From: Euglena gracilis
Taxonomy: Eukaryota; Euglenida; Euglenophyceae; Euglenales
Assembly (NCBI GenBank): GCA_039621445.1
Contig: CP154956.1
Location: 17,303,562 to 17,367,561, forward strand
DNA length: 64,000 nucleotides
Direction of reading: 5' to 3'
Part shown: one piece after another, positions 33,183-43,107 of the stretch
Numbering within the stretch: position 1 is the stretch's first letter
Layout of the letters: each line of letters begins with the position of its first letter
Notes under the pieces: generated by a model
Told to the model about the DNA's origin: nothing
Databases searched by the model: none
What the model saw: the letters and a program-made list of their open reading frames with translations, nothing else
Translations under genes and position numbers: made by a program

Positions 33183-34940
33183 GTGCTATGTGCTGCACGC
33201 CTCACGCCACTCCGCAAAACAAAAACAGGGACCGGCACACCCACCGACCCCGTAAACAAAACATCCCCTGAAGAAGAAGGCACACGGCCCATTGCCGCCG
33301 GGGAAACCCTCCGACGCCTGGTGGCAAAAGTGCTAATGCGCCACCCAGAAGTCCGCCGCTCCCTGGCTACCGCCTTACCACAACAGCTGGGGGTAGGTGT
33401 ACCGGACGCATGTGCTTTGATAAGCATGGGCATTCAGCAGATAGTTGACGGCCTGTCCCATATCGGAAAGGTTGACTGGGGGTTACTCCAGCTGGATTTC
33501 TCAAATGCATTCAATTGCATATCAAGAGAGAACTTGCTGGCCGAGGTCGCCGATAGATGTCCCCCCCTGCTGCCGTGGCAGGAGAGCTGCTACGCACGCC
33601 ATTCTCAGTTGTATCTGGGAAAGACATCCCTCCGAAGCAAGTCTGGTGTGCAGCAAGGGGACCCGTGCGGGCCGGCCGCTTTTGCCCTCGGGATACAGCC
33701 ATTGCTGGACAAACTGCAAGGCATTGTGGGCTGGCAAGCCTGGTACCTGGACGATGCCCACATCATGGGCACACCGGAGCAGCTTGAGAGGGCAGTTCGG
33801 TTGATTGTATCTGAGGGACCACGGATTGGTGTAGGTCTCAACTTGGCGAAATGCAGACTGTGGGGTCCAGCCTTTGTGGAGCATGGAGAAGGCTTCCTTC
33901 AGGGCATCCCGGTCGAGCCTTTCACAGCCGGCACCGGCATTCGCGCACTGGGCGCGCCTGTTTGCCACCCGGGTGGAACGCCTGAATTTGCCTCCCTCCT
34001 TTGGGAGGAGCGCCTCACCGGTGTCCGGAAGGCGTGCCACCTGTTACAATTGGTGCCGTCACCGCATCTACAATTCACCGTGCTCAGGCAATGCCTTGAT
34101 GCCTGCAAAGTGAATGATTTGCTGCGAACCACGCGCCTCTCGGGAGCTAAAATACAGTGCCATTCCTTCTCCAGCATCCTACGGGACACAATGTCGGTCA
34201 TCACCGCCCGCCCAATGGACGACAAACAATGGGCACAGGCCTCACTTCCTGTCCGCTTGGGAGGACTGGGGATCCGAGACCCAGAAGTAGCCAGAACACC
34301 GGCCAGATGGGCAGCTATCCTGGATTTCCTCTCCCGAGTGGACAGCACTTTGGGCCTACCGGAAGGCTGCCCTCAGCTTCCACGCGACTATGGCGAGACG
34401 GGCTTGCTAATTTCGGGTCTCACCAAAGGGTTGGCACCTCTCACTGACATCCTTGCGGACCCAAGCAAAGTGAGCTCCTTGTCCCCCACGATGACGAGAC
34501 AGAAATTCTGGACAGATGAGGTCGTAAAAGTACGGGCTGACCTACTTTTGGGCAGCTTTGCAGGAAACGACGCAGTCCGTTTTACCTGCCAGCGGAAGCC
34601 GCACGCCATGGCCAGGGCCGCGGTTAATCCCTCTGCTCCTCTAAAAACGCTCATCCCACCTGCCGAATTCAGAGCGCTGACGCAATGGTCCCTAGGGTGT
34701 GCAATTTGCCCGACAATGCCAGACGGTTCCTTGCCAGAATGCTCCCGTTGCCACCAGCAAATGGACGTTGGGGGGAATCACCTTGTCTGCTGCCCAAAAA
34801 ACAACACTTTGCGGCGACATGGTGCCCTCCAAACGTTTGTCCTGGAGCTTGGGGAAAGCGGGATTCATGGCCCGAAGAGAAGAGGTGGCAGACAACCGAA
34901 CAAGGCCCGGCGATGTCTTCATTACCAGATACGATGCTGA
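33183..34940 (+). pseudogene. Reverse transcriptase domain (copy 1)
   Basis: The 585-codon frame is the longest coding stretch in the window. In order: RPIAAGETLRRLVAKVLM (RT motif near 33285), LLQLDFSNAFNCISRE (motif A, catalytic Asp at 33494-33496), GVQQGDPCGPAAFALG (motif B near 33650), and WYLDDAHIMG (motif C, YLDD at 33744-33755), then a thumb region. It would copy element RNA into DNA at the target site. YLDD in place of the commoner YADD/FADD is a feature of this copy and of copy 2. The zinc knuckle CAICPTMPDGSLPECSRCHQ lies near 34698-34757. The correct frame is lost after about 34800, where the endonuclease continues in another frame. Confidence 0.92.
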
Positions 34941-35232
34941 CGGACCCGCAGCAGTGGATGTCACGGTGCGTCACCCGCTCCAGCCAGCCAATCCGGTCTC
35001 CACAAAAGAAGCTGTAGCACGGTGGCACGAACTACAGGAAACCGAAAAATGCCGCAAATACGCAGCCACCTGCGAACGCCTTGGGTGGACGTTCATCCCT
35101 TTCGTGCTGAACTGCTTTGGGGGCGTGGGGGAGCAGACTGAACCTTCATCACCAAATGCCTCCGCACTGTACTGGCTCAAACAGATGTTTCCCAACGACG
35201 CTCATCTGAAGCCTCCGTCTGGCAAACCCTGA
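34699..35232 (+). pseudogene. Restriction-like endonuclease domain (copy 1)
   Basis: In this frame PGDVFITRYDADGPAAVDVT is followed by KCRKYAATCERLGWTFIPFV. The order (P)D ... AxDVTV ... K-x2-KY resembles the PD-(D/E)XK restriction-like endonuclease found at the C-terminus of R2/R4/NeSL-type elements, which nicks the target for target-primed reverse transcription. The domain directly follows the zinc knuckle, as in those elements. The assignment is from motif order only; a structure-based alignment would be decisive. The frame ends at 35230-35232 and the 3' UTR follows. Confidence 0.7.
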
Positions 35233-35402
35233 GTCTCACATTGGCAAGAGAAGTGGCCCACCAGCTGGCATGGGGTGCAGTGGCGGAGCCACGGAGCCAT
35301 CTGGAGCGGTGGATCCAACCACCCATAGCCCATATGCAATGGAGTGAGCAAAGATGACCTACCACTCTCCCGTACCATCGCTCCAAAAAAAACCACATGC
35401 AC

Positions 35403-35406
35403 ACAC

Positions 35407-35446
<40 letters not shown>
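35403..35446. repeat. (CA)n in retrotransposon 3' UTR (copy 1)
   Basis: CA dinucleotide run in the 3' UTR. Copy 2 has the complementary (GT)n at 35862-35893 in the same place, so the microsatellite was in the ancestral element. Confidence 0.95.
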
Positions 35447-35608
35447 AGCCACCACGCCCTCCGCCTCTCACCCCCAATGCACCTCACACAACATCCGCCA
35501 AGTTTCTCCTCGCCCCTCCGTCTCCCCTGCTGCCAAGACCGCTCGGCTTTACCCGCCTTCTCGTGTACCTCAGACAGTCCGCTGCTTCCGCTTCTGTATA
35601 TAGCCCTG

Positions 35609-35674
35609 CCCTGAACACTCAAATCCAGTAGGCTGTGCCACTGGTCGGTGGACTCGGCTCGCCCCACCACCGTT
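35609..35674 (-). repeat. 66-bp inverted repeat, right arm
   Basis: Complement of 31335-31400. It directly follows the 3' end of copy 1 and is followed, 28 bp later, by the 3' end of copy 2. Confidence 0.9.
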
Positions 35675-35860
35675 TGAAAGGCGACACGGTGTCAGGGGGA
35701 GGGCTATATACAGAAGCGGAAGCAGCGGCCTGTCAGAGGTACAGGAGAAGGCGTGTAAAGCCGAGCGGTCTTGGTAGCAGCGGAGACGGAGGGGCGAGGG
35801 GAAACTTGGTGGATGTTGTGTGAGGTGCGTTGGGGGTGAGAGGCGGAGGGCGTGGTGGCT

Positions 35861-35896
<36 letters not shown>

Positions 35897-36089
35897 GTGT
35901 GTGCTTGCGGGTTTTTTTTTGGAGGGATGGGATGGGAGTTTGGTAGGTCATCTTTGCTCACTCCATTGCATATGGGCTATGGGTGGTGGGATCCACCGCT
36001 CCAGATGGCTCCGCCACCGCACCCCATGCCAGCTGGCGGGCCACTTCTCTTGCCAATGTGAGACTCAGGGTTTGCCAGACGGAGGCTTC

Positions 36090-36348
36090 AGATGAGCGTC
36101 GTTGAGAAACATCTGTTTGAGCCAGTACAGTGCGGAAGGTTCAGTCTGCTCCCCCACGCCCCCAAAGCAGTCCAGCACGAAAGGGATGAACGTCCACCCA
36201 AGGCGTTCGCAGGTGGCTGCGTATTTGCGGCATTTTTCGGCTTCCTGTAGTTCGTGCCACCGTGCTACGGCTTATTTTGTGGAGGCTGGCTGGAGCGGGT
36301 GACGCACCGTGACATCCACTGCTGCGGGTCCGTCGGCATCGTACCTGG
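36090..36348 (-). pseudogene. Endonuclease 3' half of copy 2
   Basis: Minus-strand complement of 34930-35210 of copy 1 with several small deletions. It is separated from the rest of the domain (39252 onward) by the 2.9-kb element. Confidence 0.85.
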
Positions 36349-36583
36349 TACCATGCCCCCCCCCCATATTGTACCCCCCCCCATAATGTACCCCCCCTCC
36401 GAAAGGCGGCCGGAAGATTTTTTCGGGTCGGTGAAAATTCGGCGGATCTTATCTTTCCGGCCGCCATCGGCGGACACAAGAAAATGGGCTAAAAAATCTC
36501 TGTACCCCCCCCCTCTGAGGGACCAGGTTTTGAATAGTGCTGAGCTCTTGATAAGCGCACACCCACCCCTTCATTGACCATCC

Positions 36584-36690
36584 CGGCCGGCGGCCCGGCG
36601 GCCCGGCCCGGCCCGGCCGGCGGCCCGGCGGCCCGGCCCGGCCCGGCCCGGCCCGGCCGGCGGCCCGGCGGCCCGGCCCGGCCGGCCCGG
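36584..36690. repeat. CCGG/CCCGG block, G and C only
   Basis: About 107 bp made almost only of CCGGCCGGCGGCCC and GGCCCGGCCC units. It contains no A or T and is followed directly by the 19-bp satellite. Confidence 0.9.
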
Positions 36691-36694
36691 GGTC

Positions 36695-37795
36695 AGATGG
36701 CCATCCGGGGTCATGATGGCCATCATTGGTCATGATGCTCATCCGGGGTCATGATGGCCATCATTGGTCATGATGGCCATCATTGGTCATCATGGCCATC
36801 CGGGGTCATGATGGCCATCATTGGTTATGATGGCCATCATTGGTCATGATGGCCCTCAATGGGTCATCATTCGTCATTGGCCATCATTGGTCATGATGGC
36901 CATCCGGGGTCATGATGGCCATCATTGGGCATGATGGCCATCATTGGTCATCATGGCCATCATTCGTCATCACGGCCATCATTGGTCATGATGGCCATCA
37001 TTGGGCATGATGGCCATCATTGGTCATCATGGCCATCATTGGTCATGATGGCCATCATTGGTCACGATGGCCATCATTGGGCATGATGGCCATCATTGGT
37101 CATCATGGCCATCATTGGTCATGATGGCCATCATTGGTCATGATGGCCATCATTGGGCATGATGGCCATCATTGGTCATCATGGCCATCATTGGTCATGA
37201 TGGCCATCATTGGGCATGATGGCCATCCGAGGTCATGATGGCCATCATTGGGCATGATGGCCATCATTGGTCATCATGGCCATCATTGGTCATGATGGCC
37301 ATCATTGGGCATGATGGCCATCATTGGGCATGATGGCCATCATTGGTCATGATGGCCATCATTGGTCATGATGGCCATCATTGGTCATGATGGCCATCAT
37401 TGGGCATGATGGCCATCATTGGTCATGATGGCCATCATTGGTCATGATGGCCATCATTGGGCATGATGGCCATCATTGGGCATGATGGCCATCATTGGTC
37501 ATGATGGCCATCATTGGTCATGATGGCCATCATTGGTCATGATGGCCATCATTGGTCATGATGGCCATCATTGGTCATCATGGCCATCATTGGTCATGAT
37601 GGCCATCATTGGTCACGATGGCCATCATTGGTCATTATGGCCCTCATGGGTCATGATGGCCATCATTGGTCATGATGGCCATCATTGGTCATTATGGCCC
37701 TCATGGGTCATGATGGCCATCATTGGTCATCATGGCCATCCGGGGTCATGATGCCCATCATTGGTCATCATGGCCATCATTGGCCATGAGGGCCA
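36695..37795. repeat. 19-bp satellite with internal palindrome
   Basis: Unit GGTCATGATGGCCATCATT, repeated about 55-58 times over 1.1 kb with CCGGGG, GGGCAT and CATCATGG variants. Each standard unit contains the perfect 14-nt palindrome ATGATGGCCATCAT. The apparent protein (19-residue period, MVMMAIIGHDGHHWSSWPS) is a by-product. Confidence 0.95.
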
Positions 37796-37807
37796 TGATG
37801 GGCTGGG

Positions 37808-38410
37808 GGGTCGAAAAACGCCCATTTTCGGCTCGAAAACACTTTTTCCAGGTCCAAGAAACCAAAAAACATCGTTTCGGGCAAAAAAAAAATTTTCGAT
37901 TTTTTTCGACTTTTTTGACCCGTTTTTGACCCAAAGTCAATGGGTCGGCGGCCCAAAACGGGGCGCCGGCGGGTCGAAAAACGCTCGTTTTCAGCTCGAA
38001 AACAGTTTTTCTGGGTCCGGGAGGCCAAAAAACATCCTTTCGGGCAAAAAAAAATTTTTCGATTTTTTTCGACTTTTTTGACCCGGTTTTGACCCAAAGT
38101 CAATGGGTCGGCGGCCCAAAACGGGGCGCCGGCGGGTCGAAAAACGCTTGTTTTCGGCTCAAAAACAGTTTTTTCCGGGTCCGGGAGGCCAAAAAACATG
38201 GTTTCGGGCAAAAAAAAAATTTTCGATTTTTTTCGACTTTTTTGACCCGGTTTTGACCCAAAGTCAATGGGTCGGCGGCCCAAAACGGGGCGCCGGCGGG
38301 TCGAAAAACGCTCGTTTTCGGCTAGAAAACAGTTTTTCCGGGTCCGGGAGGCCAAAAAACATGGTTTCGGGCAAAAAAAATTTTTCGATTTTTTTCGACC
38401 TTTTTGGCCG
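37808..38410 (+). repeat. Four tandem units of about 163 bp
   Basis: Units begin GTCGAAAAACGC at about 37810, 37973, 38137 and 38298. Each contains TTTTCGGCTCGAAAACA, CCGGGTCCGGGAGGCCAAAA and TTTTTCGATTTTTTTCGAC. Single relatives are at 19390-19560 (inverted) and 20735-20910. The long minus-strand frame is a repeat artefact. Confidence 0.9.
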
Positions 38411-38860
38411 AAAACGGCTAAGTCGAACAGAGGGAAAAGTGTACAAAATGGCCTGAAATGGCCCAAATTGGCCAAAAAACGCCCGTATCTCGGGCTGGGC
38501 GGGGAGTTGCGGGGAAACCAAAATCCCAGTAGCTAGAGCGTTCCAAGGGCTTCAATTTAGGTCTCCGGACATTTCCTTTGACTTTGCATCATTTTCGAGA
38601 AATTTTGAAAACATCGATTTTTTTACCCCCCACCCCCCGAAAACGGCCAAGTCGAACAGAGGGAAAAGTGTACAAAACGGCCATCTGCGCCGAAAACGCC
38701 CGTATCTCGGGCTAGGCGGGGAGTTGCGGGGAAATCAAAATACCGGTAGATGGGGCGTTCCAAGGGCTTCAAATTAGGTCTCCGGACATTTCCTTTGATT
38801 TGGCTTCATTTTGGAGATATTTTGAAAATTGACATTTTTTGGCCGTCCAAAGGGGGGGGG
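38400..38860 (+). repeat. Duplicated dispersed block (TCTCCGGACATTTCC)
   Basis: CGGCTAAGTCGAACAGAGGG...AAGTGTACAAAA, CGGGCTGGGCGGGGAGTTGC and TTAGGTCTCCGGACATTTCC occur twice, from about 38410 and 38640. Relatives lie at 19.2-19.4 kb (inverted) and, more diverged, near 49.3 and 57.5 kb. Confidence 0.8.
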
Positions 38861-39251
38861 CTCATCCAGGGGGGGCGGGTAAATCCTACCGAGTTTGGAC
38901 CCCTTCGCGCGTGAATAACTCGGGCCTGGCGGGGAGTTGGGGGTCAAACCCAGGTGATTCGGAAACTAGGAATCCAGTCGCTCGCGACTGAAAAAAAAAA
39001 TTCCGGGAACCGGGCCGGGATCATGGTGATAATCCGTCGGTTCCCGAGGTGGCCCCGACCCGGGGGGGGCCCCCGGGGGCGGGGGGGAGGGGGGGGGGTC
39101 GAGGGGGGGGGTTTCGCCAGGGGTAAGCTTCGCTCTTACCCATAAAGGGATAAGAGCTCAGCGACCCCCCCATAATGTACCCCCCCCATAATGTACCCCC
39201 CCCTCGAAAATGGCTCCTAGGGGGGGGTACAATATGGGGGGGGGCATGGTA

Positions 39252-40297
39252 ATGAAGACATCGCCGGGCCTTGTCCGGTTGTCTGCCACCTCTTCTCTTC
39301 GGGCCATGAATCCCGCTTTCCCCAAGCTCCAGGACAAACGTTTGGAGGGCACCATGTCGCCGCAAAGTGTTGTTTTTTTGGGCAGACAAGGAAGGTGATT
39401 TCCCCCAACGTCCATTTGCTGGTGGCAACGAGGGCATTCTGGCAAGGAACCATCTGGCATTGTCGGGCAAATTGCACACCCTAGAGACCATTGCGTCAGC
39501 GCTCTGAATTCGGCTGGTGGAATGAGTGTTTTCAGTGGAGCAGAGGGATTAACCGCGGCCCAGGCCATGGCGTGCGGCTTCCGCTGGCAGGTAAAACGGA
39601 CTGCGTCGTTTCCTGCAAAGCTGCCCAAAAGTAGGTCAGTCCGTACTTTTACGACCTCATCTGTCCAAAATTTCTGTCTCGTCATTGTGGGGGACAAGGA
39701 GCTTACTTTGCTTGGGTCCGCAAGGATGTCAGTGAGAGGTGCCAACCCTTTGGTGAGACCCGAAATTAGCAAGCCCGTCTCGCCATAGTCGCGTGGAAGC
39801 TGAGGGCAGCCTTCCGGTAGGCCCAGAGTGCTGTCCACTCGGGAGAGGAAATCCAGGATAGCTGCCCATCTGGCCGGTGTTCTGGCTACTTCTGGGTCTC
39901 GGATCCCCAGTCCTCCCAAGCGGACAGGAAGTGAGGCCTGTGCCCATTGTTTGTCGTCCATTGGGCGGGCGGTGATGACCGACATTGTGTCCCGTAGGAT
40001 GCTGGAGAAGGAATGGCACTGTATTTTAGCTCCCGAGAGGCGCGTGGTTCGCAGCAAATCATTCACTTTGCAGGCATCAAGGCATTGCCTGAGCACGGTG
40101 AATTGTAGATGCGGTGACGGCACCAATTGTAACAGGTGGTACGCCTTCCGGACACCGGTGAGGCGCTCCTCCCAAAGGAGGGAGGCAAATTCAGGCGTTC
40201 CACCCGGGTGGCAAACAGGCGCGCCCAGTGCGCGAATGCCGGTGCCGGCTGTGAAAGGCTCGACCGCCCTGAAGGAAGCCTTCTCCATGCTCCACAA
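39252..40297 (-). pseudogene. RT thumb, zinc knuckle and endonuclease start (copy 2)
   Basis: Minus-strand frame matching 33870-34925 of copy 1 almost residue for residue, including CAICPTMPDGSLPECPRCHQ. A frameshift near 40270 separates it from the RT core. The element insertion at 39250 cuts off the rest of the endonuclease. Confidence 0.9.
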
Positions 40298-41045
40298 AGG
40301 CTGGACCCCACAGTCTGCATTTCGCCAAGTTGAGACCTACACCAATCAGTGGTCCCTCAGATACAATCAACCGAACTGCCCTCTCAAGCTGCTCCGGTGT
40401 GCCCATGATGTGGGCATCGTCCAGGTACCAGGCTTGCCAGCCCACAATGCCTTGCAGTTTGTCCAGCAATGGCTGTATCCCGAGGGCAAAAGCGGCCGGC
40501 CCGCACGGGTCCCCTTGCTGCACACCAGACTTGCTTCGGAGGGATGTCTTTCCCAGATACAACTGAGAATGGCGTGCGTAGCAGCTCTCCTGCCACGGCA
40601 GCAGGGGGGGACATCTATCGGCGACCTCGGCCAGCAAGTTCTCTCTTGATATGCAATTGAATGCATTTGAGAAATCCAGCTGGAGTAACCCCCAGTCAAC
40701 CTTTCCGATATGGGACAGGCCGTCAACTATCTGCTGAATGCCCATGCTTATCAAAGCACATGCGTCCGGTACACCTACCCCCAGCTGTTGTGGTAAGGCG
40801 GTAGCCAGGGAGCGGCGGACTTCTGGGTGGCGCATTAGCACTTTTGCCACCAGGCGTCGGAGGGTTTCCCCGGCGGCAATGGGCCGTGTGCCTTCTTCTT
40901 CAGGGGATGTTTTGTTTACGGGGTCGGTGGGTGTGCCGGTCCCTGTTTTTGTTTTGCGGAGTGGCGTGAGGCGTGCAGCACATAGCACTTGCGCTGGTCC
41001 ATCAGGGATTCCCTTCATTACACAACCGAAGACAAATTCTGTCAA
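40191..41045 (-). pseudogene. Reverse transcriptase core (copy 2)
   Basis: The 284-codon minus frame carries all RT motifs seen in copy 1 (DFSNAFN, QQGDPCGP, YLDD) with only a few substitutions. This suggests the two copies are recent or have exchanged sequence by gene conversion. Confidence 0.92.
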
Positions 41046-41156
41046 CTCGTCCAGGAGGTCTTCTGCAAAGCTGCCAGCTTCATCACTGAGGAGGGACTTC
41101 AGGTGTTCAGGTCGCAGTCCTGAAGGGCCTGCGGATGATTCAGGGCCGAAGCTCCG

Positions 41157-41592
41157 GAGATCAGGCAGTAGACTTTGGTCATTTTGACCCCCTCCCCCCC
41201 CCCCCTATGGTGAAGTTCACCGTTTGAAAGTTCACCGGGGGGTCCCGGACCCCTCCCCCCCTCCCTCTGCCTAACCCATCGGTGAACTTCACCGGTGAAG
41301 TTCACCAAGAGAGCACTGTTTTGGCCAAAAATGGCATTTTGGACAAGTTTTCGGAAATTTTGATAAAATTCCATGAAGCATCAACCTCAAAATGACCATT
41401 TTGAGAGGAAAGGAGCAAAATTTTACCCATGAAAATTTCACCCCCAACCATCAAAACGGTGAAGTTCACCGGTGAACTTCACCGGTGAACTTCACCGCCG
41501 AAAGTACCGCCCCCCCTCCTTCCCCGGTGAATGTTCACCGGTGAACTTCACCAGGGGGGTCCACAGCCCCCCCCCACCCCTGCCTAACCTCT
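41157..41592. mobile_element. Foldback insertion with GGTGAAGTTCACC words
   Basis: Copy 1 is continuous here (GCTCCG then TACTGCCTG, as complement), whereas copy 2 has about 440 extra bases. CCG flanks both junctions and may be a 3-bp target duplication. The insert carries many copies of the palindromic word GGTGAAGTTCACC in tandem and C/G runs at both ends. It shares its core (AAAAATGGCATTTTGGACAA and TGATAAAATTCCA) with 25750-26100, so it is a dispersed family. Confidence 0.75.
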
Positions 41593-41603
41593 TCCGTGTT
41601 GCC

Positions 41604-42475
41604 TGTTTCACCATGCGGCGGTCATCTGCCAAGTCCTCGCAGCGGGAGGGTGGTTTTAACCTTGTGGGAGGGCCCCTTCCTGGTTCTTCCTCTGTGGGGT
41701 GCATTTGGCGTAATCTCTCCCGCACAGCGGGATGAGCCGCATCCTGGACTCCTTCGCAGAGAAGTAACTGGCATGCCTTGCCCACGGCTCCTCTCGCCAC
41801 CAGCGTCTCCATCCGACGGATAAACCGTTCTGTCTGGACCTCCTCCGCTCGGTTTGCGGAGGATCGGGTGGATACCGAGGAGGCTGGATTTACGGCCGGC
41901 TTTTTCGAATTCTGCCAAGAGACGGCGGCCGGCTGTGTAAGGTAGGCTCGTGCCCTCGTACTGATGGCCGTTTCCAACTGAGCCCAGTGATTCCTGCCAG
42001 CGCGTGGCAAGGGTGCCAGCACTGCCTTGGGCATGCACCAGAGTGTAAGGACTCCCATGAAGGGTGTCTGTTGTAGTCCTTCAGAAGAGAGGTGTAGAGT
42101 TGAGAGCCGCCTGTACGGCGCCACGAGGGATGTGTGAGACCGTGTCCCCGAGGTCGTGTGCGATGTCATCCTAGGTTGGTTCGAGCGTCGGACAGCGTTG
42201 TGAGAAGGGGGTCCCAGGCCTTCTGCAGCCCGGCAGAAATGGCTGGGGTGAGTCATCTGTTTCCATGGCTGCCGTCGCTGCTGTAACCGGGGCAGTCGTG
42301 GGCGCTGCAAGGGCAGGCAATGGGTCATCCAATTCAATGGCCACCGATAATTCCGGGTCCAGGTTGGTCCCATTTTCAGTCGGCCGTGCAAGAGCAGCAC
42401 CTTGCCTTCGTGTTTGGAGGCCTCTCTTCGTTGGCCATCCTGTCCGTGGGCCAGGGTTTTCTTCAACGTCGCCAC
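41604..42475 (-). pseudogene. Retrotransposon N-terminal region (copy 2)
   Basis: Minus-strand frames matching 32170-33040 of copy 1, including WDDIAHDLGGTVSHIPRGAV-like, SLHALW-like and ERLRQMHPTEEEPGRGPP blocks. A stop near 42171 and frameshifts interrupt it. Confidence 0.88.
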
Positions 42476-42959
42476 ACGATAGTAGCCCGCCTCTTCCCCG
42501 AAGGTGGAAACCCCACGCTATTATGGCTGGAAATGTGCTGAACCCTGGGGCAAAATTTGACAGCATCATGGCAAAAGCCTTGGGCCCTGGGGCCACATCT
42601 GTGAAACACTTTTCTGTGCCTGCTTTGGCTTGAAACGTGTTGAGCCCTGGGGCCAAATTTGACAGCATCATGGCTGAAGCCTTGGGCCCTGGGGCAACAT
42701 CTCTGAAAAACTTTTCTGTGCCAGATTTGGTTTGAAATGTGTTGAGCCCTGGGGCAGAATCTGGGAGCATCATGGCAAAAGTCTGGGGCCCTGGGGCCAC
42801 CTCTCTGAAATGTTTAGAAGGCCCTGGGGCCATAGTGCAAATTGGAACAGTGATCGCTATGTTACAGCACAGATGGTACAGCAAAGTACAGTGAAACAGG
42901 GATAGTACTTCCAGCCAACTGGTGTAGCAGATGATGTTGTGCTGCTGCAACAACCGCAA
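42171..42959 (-). pseudogene. Retrotransposon leader with 2A motif (copy 2)
   Basis: The 262-codon minus frame has the same 34-residue repeats as copy 1 and LLSCGDVEENPGP at 42447-42485. Here the frame stays open past the 2A for about 90 residues into the N-terminal region (IELDDPLPALAAP, SQRCPTLEPT). This shows that leader and downstream protein were one open frame joined by the 2A. It ends at a TAG where copy 1 reads Trp. Confidence 0.9.
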
Positions 42960-43107
42960 GGAGATGAACCACTCCAGTAGTTGTCTTTACAGTACTGTAT
43001 CTCGGACTTGCACTTCTGTGTCGGGCTTGTGCTGCAGTCAAGACAAACTTCAATACTCGATGACTTGAGTTGTAGGTTGGAACTTCAGGTAGTTCAAAGC
43101 TTGAACC

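Larger units (their letters stand above)
31430..35606 (+). mobile_element. Non-LTR retrotransposon with 2A motif, copy 1
   Basis: The 5' end (ACTTTCTGAGTGTCTATTTT) matches copy 2 at 43174 and the 3' end is CTGTATATAGCCCT. Order along the element: 5' UTR; leader with 34-residue repeats and 2A (31752-32165); conserved N-terminal region (32263-33169); reverse transcriptase and thumb (33183-34600); zinc knuckle (34690-34800); restriction-like endonuclease (34880-35232); 3' UTR with a (CA)n run (35403-35446). No LTRs, no poly-A tail and no apurinic endonuclease domain were seen. At least four frameshifts or stops interrupt the coding region, so this copy is dead. Close copies are in inverted orientation at 35702-43174. 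Confidence 0.93.
36351..39249. mobile_element. 2899-bp TA-flanked element carrying satellites
   Basis: The left end is TA (36349-36350), CCATG-C run-ATATTGTA-CCCCC. The right end is GGGGG-TACAATAT-G run-CATGG, then TA (39250-39251). Copy 1 of the retrotransposon carries the uninterrupted site (ATTACCAG at about 34921-34928), so the ends and the TA duplication are exact. The payload is unusual: word-plus-C arrays, a GC-only block (36584-36690), a 19-bp palindromic satellite (36695-37795), four 163-bp tandem units (37808-38410) and a duplicated dispersed block (38400-38860). No transposase is encoded. Confidence 0.92.

Noticed and set aside
31430-35606. LTR retrotransposon or Penelope classification
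   Set aside because: No LTRs, integrase, protease or GIY-YIG nuclease; motif order (RT, zinc knuckle, PD-(D/E)XK-like) fits a non-LTR element.
37533-37751. Gly-His-Asp-Gly-His-His repeat protein
   Set aside because: By-product of the 19-bp satellite; frame and sequence follow its period.
36351-37795. CRISPR array interpretation of the 19-bp repeats
   Set aside because: There are no spacers; the units are directly tandem and the context is eukaryotic.
37777-38475. 232-codon minus-strand frame over the 163-bp repeats
   Set aside because: Open on both strands in all tandem units, with no domain; a repeat artefact.
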